From the NCBI GenBank assembly GCA_038496675.1, contig CM076659.1, forward strand, positions 18,057,935-18,121,934: 64,000 nucleotides of DNA. The letters run 5' to 3'. The stretch is from Rachycentron canadum. Lineage: Eukaryota > Chordata > Actinopteri > Carangiformes > Rachycentridae. The notes beneath the pieces are model-generated. The model was not told the origin of the DNA. It searched no databases and saw only the letters and a program-made list of their open reading frames with translations. How positions within the stretch are numbered: position 1 is the stretch's first letter; every line of letters begins with the position of its first letter. Both the position numbers and the translations under genes were made by a program. Positions 1-11,300 of the stretch are shown piece by piece.

Positions 1-339
1 CTCAATGAGAAAGAGAAAGGCAGACAGAAAAAAAAGTAGATGTGAAAGTTGCTGCCTTGATTACCAATTTTACTTACACGTCTCTGGGCTGTGGCGAGCA
101 GCTACACCCCATTCCCCTCCATCGCAACAAACTCCCTCCCACCCATTGACTCCATCCACCCAGCTCGTTTTATCTGAAGATTCTCAGACAATGCCTAGAG
201 GATCCCGTTCCCTAATCTTCCTAAAAATCCCCCTTTCATCCCCACTGTTAAAGAATGTATGAAAGGCTGACACCGAGCTGGAAAAAAAAGGCAGAAAAAA
301 AAAAAGAAGCTGAGCACATCTGGGTGTGAGGGTGGTGTC

Positions 340-341
<2 letters not shown>

Positions 342-373
<32 letters not shown>

Positions 374-382
374 GGGGGGGGG
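342..382. repeat. (TG)n microsatellite followed by G12
   Basis: TG repeats run from 342 to 370 and are followed directly by twelve G residues at 371-382. Confidence 0.97.
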
Positions 383-514
383 TAAAGGAGGTAGGAGTTC
401 AGCATTGGTCACTTGTGCAGAGTCCTTGCATGATGACTAATTAAATTGTTTTGCTGCTCAAACATTAAAATGGCAGAGGAGATTAAGAGCATGAGTGGGA
501 ATAGGACCGTGTTC

Positions 515-521
<7 letters not shown>

Positions 522-578
<57 letters not shown>
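522..578. repeat. (TG)n microsatellite
   Basis: An uninterrupted TG run of 57 bases, preceded by a short CATATATA stretch. Confidence 0.98.
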
Positions 579-584
<6 letters not shown>

Positions 585-2159
585 ACAGGGAGGAGGGTTT
601 AATCTGTGTTCTGACCCAGCTGAACCTTGGAGTCACTCACACACACACACAATTTCACACAAAACAAAAAGCTCAAATCCTTTGTTTTGTCCCCTCAAAG
701 GCAAGAAAAAGGCAATGGGTTTTAAAGGAGTGATCCCTAGATTTCTTTCCTTCCCTATAGGGAAGAACAGAGCATTTGCTCCTGAAGTGAATTCAAGATG
801 ACCACAAACACATTCCACTGTGGTCTAATACAAAACCATTCGATTGAAAGTGAGTGCTCTTTTCGTAACCCTGACAACAACAACAAGAAAATGACCAAAG
901 GCTTCAAAAAAGGAGCGCATCTTCTTTTGGCTCTGTCTATCTCAGTTGCCACAAGCTTAGCTTACGAATTGGGTCTGTGATTGGGGATAAACAATAGTTG
1001 CAATCTCAATGCTCAACAATTTCAATCACAATTCACACAGCGGTAACGCCTTCAGCGTAGCCTGTGTTTATTTTCCAATTTACTTTCATTGGAAAATTCA
1101 GGAGGAGAGCTGTGTGTGACTTAAGTTAAATGTTACTTCATTCATTTTTAAAAGTGGAAGAAGACCAACAAAATGTGACAGAGAAAAAAGAGGAATTGTA
1201 ACAACATAGCACCTGAAAAACAAAGCAGACGTTGATTAAAGCCAATGCCAAAACCTCTGTGCCTCCATCTTTCAGGCTGTGAACTGGGGAGGGTATTATA
1301 GTCTAAACACTTTTTCTTCTCTCACTGCTGAAAGATTAGACTGGTTATCCCATTAAAGTTGGTAAAATGCCATTCTTGTGTCTTTAAGCTCTCGTATAGG
1401 AGGTCAAGATGAGTCTGCATGCGCTTACAAGGCGGGCATGGATGTAATCTGCCCAAAGTTACAATAATTAATGTTAAGCTTCTCCAGCAATACGTTTGTA
1501 AAAGAACTGGTCCTGATAATATACTTAAAGCTGCACACGCTGTTTGTGTTGCTGTGACGAGACAAGGCAGGTCTTGATGTGCATGTGTGTATGTGTGTGC
1601 GAAAAAGTCCCTATGCCACTCACGTAGCCCAGCTTAAATCTTTAGTCAAACTATAAGCTGATGCTGCCACAATGCTGGATTAGGACGACAGGCATGGGAA
1701 AATAGTGAGAGGCTGGCTGACTTGATGCTAAGGAAATATAAACACAACACACTCAGTGACAATGATGCCTGCGCCCCACTGCTATTAGTGATCGAAGTGT
1801 AAGAGGGGGATCTGTGAGAACATTACCAGGCAGGTATCTAACTTGAAGAGAAGAAAAAAAATTCAAAAGTAATTGTCTGCAGATTCCAACTCCAAAATAT
1901 GAATGTAATATCTCAGCAACATGCAGCAATGTATACACTCATGTGTTCACACTATAACACGGGTGATATGCAATACCGTTATTTAAAAATGCACCAAAAA
2001 GCTTCCAGGAACTTATTGTTATTGTAGCATTGAATGATAATCTTCAACCATTTCATGCCTGCCAATGGAAAATAAAACTAACAACAGAACAATTAAATAG
2101 ATAAGGCCTGCAGGCCTTAGTTTGAACAACTGGGATTTTGAGCCACAGGTTGACATTTA

Positions 2160-2620
2160 AACCATTCACGTTCTGCAGTCCTCTACATAATCACAGCCCG
2201 AGTCAAAGTGGCCGGTAGCTCTTCCCAGTGTGAAGGCATTGACAGTCCATTCTGTCCCTTTCTCAGATACTGAGGAGGATAGGCTGCATGTGCAAAGTAC
2301 ATTAAGCTCTTGCTGGATCCCTCCTTGTGCCATTCTCCTCTCGTCGACTTGCAGACACAAAGGCAGATTAAAGGAGCGCGCGGCATAAAAACCCTGTGTC
2401 AATCTTATCGGCTTCGAGTGCAATTTTTAAACATATGTTAATCTGGGAGAGCTAAAACTCATTCTCTCCTCTCTCTGCTTGTTTATCTCTTATCAAATGC
2501 GCAGTAGGTGAGGGGCAGCTTTGCGGTGCGGCTAAGTGCCATTATTTGGATAATTGCGTCCATTGTTGCAGGTTATATAGCTATTTGAAATGGGAGGTGT
2601 GTGTAAATAGGTGCAGAGGC
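2160..2620. promoter_or_regulatory. Candidate conserved non-coding element
   Basis: Non-repetitive, GC-mixed sequence between repeat-rich flanks. It includes a GAGCGCGCGGC patch near 2374, the TTAATCTGGGAGAG stretch near 2438 and GGATAATTGCG near 2548. There is no coding potential. This is called by texture only; a fish or vertebrate alignment is needed. Confidence 0.3.
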
Positions 2621-2973
2621 CAGGTAGGGGGTGGTTGAGATATATTCAAACAGGGGCAAGGGGATTTTCTGTGAAGGCTACATGATGCATTTGAATGCTT
2701 CTTCATACCTCAAGCTGAATTTTCAATAAGGAGAGTTTGATATGTTTTTCTGTGTAACAATACCTTTAGAAAAATAACAATGCCAAGGTCAGAAGCATTA
2801 CATGCATCATCAGAAACACACAAATGATGAATGGTATCTTAGTTCTATTAAAAATCACAATAGATTAAAAACCTTTAAAAAGTTTGAGCTTTATATTATG
2901 TGCAGCTGTTTTGAGCACTGAATAAAAAGGTTGTATGACTCCATGACATATTACTGTAAAGTGTGTATGTATA

Positions 2974-2980
<7 letters not shown>

Positions 2981-3018
<38 letters not shown>
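2981..3018. repeat. (GT)n microsatellite abutting the assembly gap
   Basis: The GT run enters directly into the N block, so its true length is unknown. Confidence 0.97.
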
Positions 3019-3364
3019 NNNNNNNNNNNNNNNNNNNNNNNNNNNNNNNNNNNNNNNNNNNNNNNNNNNNNNNNNNNNNNNNNNNNNNNNNNNNNNNNNN
3101 NNNNNNNNNNNNNNNNNNNNNNNNNNNNNNNNNNNNNNNNNNNNNNNNNNNNNNNNNNNNNNNNNNNNNNNNNNNNNNNNNNNNNNNNNNNNNNNNNNNN
3201 NNNNNNNNNNNNNNNNNNNNNNNNNNNNNNNNNNNNNNNNNNNNNNNNNNNNNNNNNNNNNNNNNNNNNNNNNNNNNNNNNNNNNNNNNNNNNNNNNNNN
3301 NNNNNNNNNNNNNNNNNNNNNNNNNNNNNNNNNNNNNNNNNNNNNNNNNNNNNNNNNNNNNNNN
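3019..3364. other. Assembly gap (346 N)
   Basis: An N block between a (GT)n array and a (TA)n array. The assembly probably failed because of the low-complexity sequence. Frames that appear to cross it are artefacts. Confidence 0.99.

Positions 3365-3418
<54 letters not shown>
3365..3418. repeat. (TA)n microsatellite
   Basis: 54 bases of TA directly after the N block. Together with the GT run this is a compound repeat of unknown full size. Confidence 0.98.
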
Positions 3419-3422
<4 letters not shown>

Positions 3423-3589
3423 CTTCTCATAAAATCAATACACTCCTATAAATAATCTGTCTGTTGCAGGAGGTGAACGTTCCCCTAATGTTGCATGTGT
3501 GAAGGACAGTGCTCCCAGTGGTGCAAGAATAACAAGTTCATTAGTCGAGGGGAGGGGGGGCGTCACAGGAATTCAAATTCCCCCCGACT

Positions 3590-3960
3590 GGGGTCTGGCC
3601 CCTGATTGGCTGGCTGCGTCAGCATGGCGAGACTCATTAGAGCCCAGCAGTAATTAAGAGTTGTTAGAAAGTGAATTCTCCAACCGCAGATTAGAAAATT
3701 AAACTATTTACTGATTACATATTAATAGAAGACAACAATGGCGCTTGCCATAAGCTTGGAAGGCAACCAAGGAATAAATCTGTGTACTTAATTACCATAA
3801 ACAATGGGGGCATAGAAATGGAGTTTTATGCACACTCCCTCCTGTAATGTGTCTGATATCAGAAGACACTTGACAATTCTTGTTCAATTATCTCTATTAT
3901 TTAATGTGCTGTGAACTGCCTCTGAGTAAATAAATTAACCACCCCAATTACTTTGGATTC
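3590..3960. promoter_or_regulatory. Candidate conserved non-coding element
   Basis: A repeat-free stretch with an inverted CCAAT-type ATTGG at 3605-3609, TAATTAAG at 3651-3658, TAATTA at 3789-3794 and a SOX-like ACAATGG at 3801-3807. The AT-rich, homeodomain-motif texture is typical of developmental enhancers. Conservation cannot be tested here. Confidence 0.42.
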
Positions 3961-6900
3961 ATCTGGGGAGGGCTGTGGCGTAATAGAAAATGCTGCAGAA
4001 AGCTGCATTGTGCCCAAACCAGGGGAGAGAGGGGGAGGAGAGGAAATGTGTGAAAAAAAGAGGGAGACAAGGGGGAACAAGGGTGAGAGGAGGGAAGGAG
4101 AAATGGAGATTCACAGGGATAAAAAGGAACAGAGCAAATAAAAAGTGATGCAGAGGAGAGGAGACAAGAAATAAGAAATAAGAAACAAATATTATTTTTG
4201 AAAGCACAAAAACAAAGATGAGATGGATAAGTTACTTAAAATGAGAAGAATTTAAAAAATAGGACCTAATTCCATGTGGGAAACATTATACTGGCATGTG
4301 TTGGCAACATAACAAACTGTGTATATAGAGAGGGGGAAGAAAGAAAAGGTTCCAGGAATGACAAAGCAAAAGCATGTGATATCAAAGAAAGGCATATTGA
4401 GGACCAGCAGAGCACAGTGGATCTTCCCAGGCTTTCTGCTGGTGGAGCAGAGAGATGAACAATCATTCATGGGTCAGTAGGTCTGTCTGTTCACATCTGC
4501 CCATCAGTCCTGCAGTGCTGTGCGCTGCCATAGCACCACTACATACTGAGCTCACCCAAACTTACCTCAAGAGGCCTGAATCATATGATCATATGCACTA
4601 CTGTGACTACTCTGCACATCCACCCTGCTTAGAGAGTCAGGTCTGCATCTATGAACAAACTGTTCACAGCTCTGGAAACTACACACATATACTTTATTAA
4701 AAACGTGGCTCCATCTAAAAGTGGTAATATGGGAACAGTCAATAATGCACGATACATACACCCAGTTCTAAAGCTAGTTCCAGTACAACCTTCTTTTGTT
4801 TTTGTGACACCTGCACAGACACAGATCTACATCTCAATACTGACCCAATCTCCCCTTAAGTGTCAGATTTTCAGTTGAGCTAATTATATTTATTTATATA
4901 TATTTATATATTTATTATATTTATATAATTATCCTTTTTTGAGATCACATCTGAACTCAGGCCAAATTAAAATACTGGATGGTTGTGTCAGATTTTATTG
5001 TCATTCAAACTTCTTGAGAAATCTCAACTGCTGTTTTAGGTTTGTCTTTGTTTGATATTTCATAAGCACAAGTTTGGGTAAGAAAAAGTCACAAAAAGAG
5101 AAGTCTGAATGTTGATGACAGCCTGAATAAGACAATCCACAGTAAAAGGGTTTGAACTGAGACTGTTCTCCTGTGTTAATGGATGCAGAACTGCCAGTTT
5201 ATATACAAGGCAGCGAGCCAGTAAAAAGAAGCCTGTCTACTCAGTCCACTTTCCTTGGACAAATCGTGGTTCAATTAGACACGAGGATGTCAGAAAATAG
5301 AAGTTGAATAGAAAGCAGACTCAATGTTCTGTTTCAACTGAGGTGTGATAACTGTATCATGTGACAGGTTGTGTAGCATCAGGACACACAAGCAGGTGAA
5401 GTAAGGACCTTGTGTCTTGAGTTTGGACAGTATCTGTCTGTAACCACTTGAGGTCTGTATTATTGAGAGTGTTTTAGTGTTTGGTTACTTTGTGCTGACA
5501 CACAGGACTAGTGGAGGCAAGTGATACATGCTGGTAGTGGATTTTACAACCACATCAGTTCATTTGATTGGGGAATGTTTTGAACTATACAAATGTCCAC
5601 ATACTTCTGCCAAAATAATTAAATAATACTCATAAATTTCAAAGGAATAAATTTGACAAACACATGTGAACTGTGCCTAAAAGACCCCACAACATGCTTT
5701 CATTTGGTGGTTGGCTTTGAAGTTTAATCACACTGCTTTATAGCCAATTTGACTTGATAGGAAGACTTCCCCAGAACATTTTGGCAGCCAAGGAAAGTGC
5801 TGAGACTTGTAGTCTGAAATTTTGTGGACTTTGTAGGTCCAAAATGAAACCCACCACTTGGACATCTAAGCATATATTGTTGAAATCAAAAGGACATCTA
5901 GACATTGGTGGGCTGTCAAAAGAATGGCTTGCGAAGTTAAAAAAACAAAACAAAAAAACAACAGCATTTGTTTGATAGCTTGTGTTAATTTCTCAGTAGG
6001 TACTAGGTGTACCTAGTACGGTACACCAGTCAGATGGTATGGATCAATACCAGATGTTTTGCTAACAGCAAATCAGTTGCCACTTCAAACAGGCATTTGG
6101 GGTTCAGAGAAAAATATCTATCATCTATGACAGCCTATATAAAGGTGACCTCAGTTGCTGAGGTGATAAAGGTTACTTTAGTGACCACCTGTCACTGGCA
6201 CATCTCACTCTGATGCCTCCAGGCCTCGGCCTTAAGGCACAATCCATAACCTATTGGATGAGTCTCTGGGATAAGTGCTGCAAAATGAGATATGGAAACA
6301 GAAATACACTTTCAGGAAGTGAGCAACATCATGTGGTAGGTTTTCCCACTTGCTGCACTGCAATGCCAGTGTGGAACTGGTGCCAATTTGAGAGTGGCCT
6401 AAATACTGACTGATGTCTCGCAGCTAAGCACTGTCCTCCCACCATACATAATTCTGGAGCTAACGCTACATGTTTCATTGCTGGTGATAATACATATTTA
6501 CTTATAAAATGTGTCATATTTTTCTAGTTTATGACACATACCAATATCACCAATATAAGCATGGTACTACATCACCCAGTAGTCAGTGTGTTGACTTGTG
6601 AAAACCACATTTTCTCAATTTCATTCCCCACTGATGTTATAAGGGGGTGAAAAGCAACCAAGGTGAATTTCTCTTCATGATATCCTTTTATTATTTTGTC
6701 CTCACCCTCCCTGTTGTCACCCTCTTCCTTTTCTGGTGAATCCTATTTTTCAGTATGGGACCACAGGTATATTTATACAATTATATAAAGAGAAATCTTT
6801 ATGGCTGAAGGTGTTTGGAAGTAAATAACCTGGCGTCTTGCTGGCTAGCGGCTGCTTTATCAGTGGGCGAAGAAGAAGAAGGAAAAACAGCCCTTCAGAT

Positions 6901-8165
6901 TGACACAATGGCATGCGCTCCAACAGGGGAAGAGGGCACAGAGGCAGGGAGGGAGGCAAAAAAAGAGGAAAGCGAACACAACAAACAGAGGAGAGATAGT
7001 CTCGATATCAGAACCCAAATAGGATGGAGAAGGTGAGCACAAATCCCACCGCCCCAGTTTCCTTTTCTAAAAACCTCCTCTTCTATCCTCCCCTGTGCTG
7101 CTTCTTTAGGATTTTGGGGGATAAATCCTCCAAGTTAGGTGCTGAAATATCAGAAGGAGCATGAGAGCTGCTACTAAATTACTACAGCAAATACTGTACC
7201 TACACTTTCAGAACATTTGCAAACATCAAAATTTAACACTTCCTGGGACCGTGATTTCTTTGACCAACAGAATTCTTGAGTGAGGAATGGGAGGGTTTAG
7301 TATCACAAATGGGATGCTATTCTCCAATTTCAGTTAGGGACTTAACGGAGCCAAGGCCCCTCTTTTGGCTCGGCACACTGTCTCATGTCTTAACAAGGCT
7401 TTACCCCCAGCCAAATCTTAAATAAAAACCTTCCGAATCCGGCTCCGTACGCCAAACCAGATTGCACTTTGTATGCACGGGTGTGTAAGCATTTGTGTGA
7501 GTCTGTCGTGGATTTGTGAACTGTGTCAGTGTTCATGTTGTGTTGCCGTGTTTTTTTTTTTTTTTTTTTTTTTTAAACATTTCTTTGCCTCCCCCTCTCT
7601 CCTCCCTTTAACTTACCCCCGTCTTCCCTTATACAGCATATCAATGAAGGCCAGATATGTACTAGGGGAAGGAGGGTGTATGTGTGTAGCTGTGCATGGC
7701 TGAGCGCACTGTTCAATAGTGTGGAGGCTGGCTGGCTGGGGCCGCAGCTGGCAAACGGCTGCAGCGGAGACTTCGGCTGGGGCTCCGCTATCGCACCCAG
7801 TTATCGTTTCCCCCATGAAGGGCTCCCTTATCACCCCAGCCCAGAGAGGTCTCCCTTCTTCTCCCATCCCCGAGACACACTACCCCGCTCTCTTCCTCCC
7901 CACCCACCCTTCCCCTCCCTTCTCCACCTCCACCTCCTCCCTCACTCCCCCCATCCCCTCCTTTCATATCCACCCAGCGCTCAGTCGCTCAACATTCAAC
8001 TGAGAGGGAGGGAGAGAGGGGCAGGGGGCTTCAAAGATTCTTTCTCACACAAACGCACACATAAATACACACACACAAACTCCCCAAGTGTACATGCGTG
8101 TGTATGTGCGTGCGTACGCTCAATTTGCCAAAACAGTTTTTCCAGTGTAATTGGGCTTGGGGTAC

Positions 8166-8289
8166 CTGTGTCCATGAGATAGCGCAGCCTCTTCTCCACG
8201 CGAGCTGCTCGGGCGTCTATGTGCCTCTGCTCGCTCTCCAGCGCAGACAGCTCCCCAACCACATACTGACTGGTGTCTTTGAACGCCTT
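8166..8289 (-). CDS. ehbp1: EHBP1 visible exon 13: start of the bMERB Rab-binding domain
   Basis: 124 nt, phase 0 to phase 1. It encodes KAFKDTSQYVVGELSALESE and on to EKRLRYLMDTG, the first long helix of the bMERB domain, which in EHBP1 binds Rab8, Rab10 and related GTPases. The 3' splice site is GACAG|AAGG and the 5' splice site is ACACAG|gtacc. In the sense strand the acceptor is preceded by an unusually long pyrimidine tract made from the (GA)n array at 8300-8370. The exon ends one base into a codon, so a further exon must follow outside the window. Confidence 0.96.
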
Positions 8290-8331
8290 CTGTCAACCAG
8301 AGAGAGAGAGTGTGTGAGAGAGAGAGAGAGG

Positions 8332-8362
<31 letters not shown>

Positions 8363-11300
8363 TGGTTATGAGAGAAAAGGAAGAGTAGTGCAATACAGCA
8401 TTAAACAGAGAGAAAAAAGGATAGAGGGAAGAGATAGAATGAAGGAGAATAGAGAAATACAGAAATGGAAAGAAGCAAAAAGGTGATGAAGGGAAAGAAA
8501 AAATAAGAGAGGAAATAAAGCAGAGGCATGAGGAGAGTGAAAATGTCTTAAAAGATGTGCAGTGTCTACAAATCTTCCTAACAAAAAAAAAAAAAAAAAC
8601 AATAGAGAATTTCCCCAGAAAAGAGTTTCATTTCATGACAGATTATACATATACAGCTTGAGACTAACTGTTGCTGCCTCTTGTTTCATCTGAACTTTGT
8701 TTGGCATTTCTTAGTTCCTCTCACATCTTCAAAACCACTTTAAAGCTGTTTTATATTTTTATTTCAGAGTTTGTATTTAAAAAGAACAGCAAAGCTCTAA
8801 ATAACCGGATTAGGGTACTATGAATGAAGATGTATTCAAGTGAATCTTTATTCAGTTCGAACTGTCTAGGTAACAAATAGTTATCTTTATAAAGTGGTTT
8901 CCTGAAATAATCATTAATCATTTTACTTATCAAGTGAACAAATAGCAAAATGCTTGCTTTTAAAAATTTTTTTTTTTATTGATTTGTGTTTTTGGGTAAA
9001 ATGGGTATCTGACTCATAAATAAACTAACATATGCCAATTATTTCAAGCATAAGGTAAATAGAACCAGATGCTGTCACAGAATCATTGCTCAACATAATG
9101 TCAAACAAAATCCAAGAGACTGATCATAATAATCCTTGTTAAGTTCCAGGCTTTAGTCCCATCAAATTTTTGTCATAATATAAACAACTCATTCTTTTAT
9201 AAACAACAGGCATTATGTGGAGCCTGTAAATGTCTGTCTAAAGCAGAAATACAGGCTAGCTCAACAGATGTAAATCTAACTTTCTTTTTATTCAGGAATG
9301 TTTGTATTCATGTGTTTAGGCATCTGTTATGTGTGTTGTCTGTTCACTTTAACTTTAAATTTGGTGACATGAGTTTGGTGAGAAAAAAAATGCAGGAGGC
9401 AAATCTGAGTTAGTTACTTAGATGAAGTGAGGCAGGCAACAGGCACCCGCTTCATGAACTCAAACCTTTTACATAATAAAGGTAACAAACACCTCTTATT
9501 AATTCATACCTGCATCAGAGGGTGTGATCATAGTTATTCTCATTAAACTGATGAAGTTATTCCCATCAGTAACACCCCATCACTTTCATCTTATATTGTC
9601 TAGCTATAGTATCCACTATTTAGAGCAAATAATGATCAGTCACTGAGCATTGCTGTTTCATGTTTATTTACTAATTTAACATTTTTAATAGCGGAAATCC
9701 CTCATTTAGTAATTACCTGTGCAGTCATTTAAACAAAACTTTACATGAAGATCTCCACATGCACACACTCTGCCATTACAGCCTTCCGACTTCTCAAACA
9801 CACAAACACCAGCTACTCCATAACTATACATACTTGGACATACACACACACACACTCATCACCCTATAACCATAAGCACTTAATACACAGTCCATTTCTG
9901 ACCCCTCTTCACCTCTGTCTCCTGGCTACTTGCTATTCTCCAGAGAAACTCTTCTGAGTGAGGAAAATGTTTATTCAAATTCACTACTGAGGATGCATCC
10001 GAAAAATATCTCCATTTTATTGCTGATGCACTTCATTTTTCTTAATGGGAAGGAGAACTAGTGAGCAGGAGAGAGAGAAAGTTTTTATTTCATTCCACCC
10101 AGGCCAGCACTTTTTCCTGTACTCTTTCCAGTGTGTGAGTGTGTGAGTGTGTGCATCTGTGTGACTCTGTGCACATGTGATTTGCGCAAGTGTGTGTATG
10201 TGTGCGTTGATTCCCAGCAGCCCACCGCCCCAACTCCCTCCTCCTTGCGCGCTCTCGCTCTATCACCATATTTTTCCTTGGCAAATCAATTTTACACATG
10301 ATCAGCCCACTCCCCTTGCCGCGCTCAGCCCAGCCGTAATTAAGAGGAGGGAAATTACCATATATATTATATTAATGCAAACATCATTCAGCAGGTAATT
10401 CTTGGCTGATCGGGATAATGGAAAGGTTGAACACCCATTAACCCTGGGGCCCAGGCACTGGGAGGAGGAGGGTGTGTGTGAGAGTGTGTGTGTGCGCAAA
10501 AGGACTGGGGTGGAGGGTGCAGGGTCGAGGGTAGGAGAGTGCTGCTTGGGAAGAGAGATTCACCCCATGGTCTCCAGTGGCACACACACACACACACACA
10601 CACACACGCATACACACTCATTGAAATAATAGCATTCTTATAGACCCACTCTTTATACACACAAGTTCAAACACACGCTGAGAAGAGAATGTGAGTTTTG
10701 TATATACACTTGAAGGACACAGGCACACAATTTCTTTGCCAAGACACACACATGCACCTCCGAATGGCAGAGAGGCTGATATCTGCCATTGTTATAATTA
10801 AAATGTCTGTTAGATCAACACTTGGATGTCTGTGTGGAGTAGAGAGGACAGTAGAGAGAGGGAAAATGTGAGTGTGTGAGAGGATGAGAGGTGGACAAGG
10901 TGAAGAGGAGAGGGGAAATTTAAGCACAGAAAGAGCAGAGAGGAGCTCACTGACAAATTTATCTAAGACAAGACAGGAAAGACAGAAAGAGAGCTGACTA
11001 ATAAGAAATAGGAAAGGCCAGGAGGGAGCAATTAAGAGATACAACCTCACTTCTAAACCCCTTACACTCCCTCTTTTACGTTGCATTTTTTCCTCAAACT
11101 TGATCATCTGTCCATTACATAGAAGTCATGGGGCAAAGGCTTCAGGCAAAGCCGACCAAAAGGAAACTGGCAGATTTTAAAATCGTCTTCTGCTTTTTAC
11201 AGGCAGAATAAAGTTTTGCGTATGCATTAAACTTCATCCTTTCGCAAACAGGAATTTATTGTTCAGTGAAAAAAAAAATGACATGATTGTACAAACCTCC

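Larger units (their letters stand above)
1..8165 (-). other. EHBP1 intron after the last visible exon (continues beyond position 1)
   Basis: No coding exon was found below 8166, although the rest of the bMERB domain must still follow, so this intron is more than 8 kb long. It holds several (TG)n arrays (342-370, 522-578, 2981-3018), a 346-base assembly gap, a (TA)n array, a pyrimidine-rich stretch at 7860-7980, a T run at 7551-7574, and CNE-like sequence around 2160-2620, 3590-3960, 7320-7470 and 7695-7870. The short open frames here are GT-repeat or chance frames. Confidence 0.85.
8290..11296 (-). other. EHBP1 intron, 3.0 kb
   Basis: Begins next to exon 13 with a (GA)n array and purine-rich sequence up to about 8540. 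It contains one copy of a dispersed repeat (9508-9715), a (CA)n array (10581-10607) and a strong CNE-like stretch at 10240-10470. No exon was recognised. Confidence 0.85.

Noticed and set aside
2931..3451. Long frames crossing 3019-3364
   Set aside because: They are created by the N block and by GT/TA repeats.
6000..6019. 9-bp-arm inverted repeat GTACTAGGT-GT-ACCTAGTAC
   Set aside because: Short and isolated, with no element boundaries around it.
7676..8182. 168-codon open frame on the plus strand
   Set aside because: It runs through a C-rich intron stretch and into the antisense of a confirmed EHBP1 exon, with long Pro/Ser/His low-complexity runs. No family resemblance.
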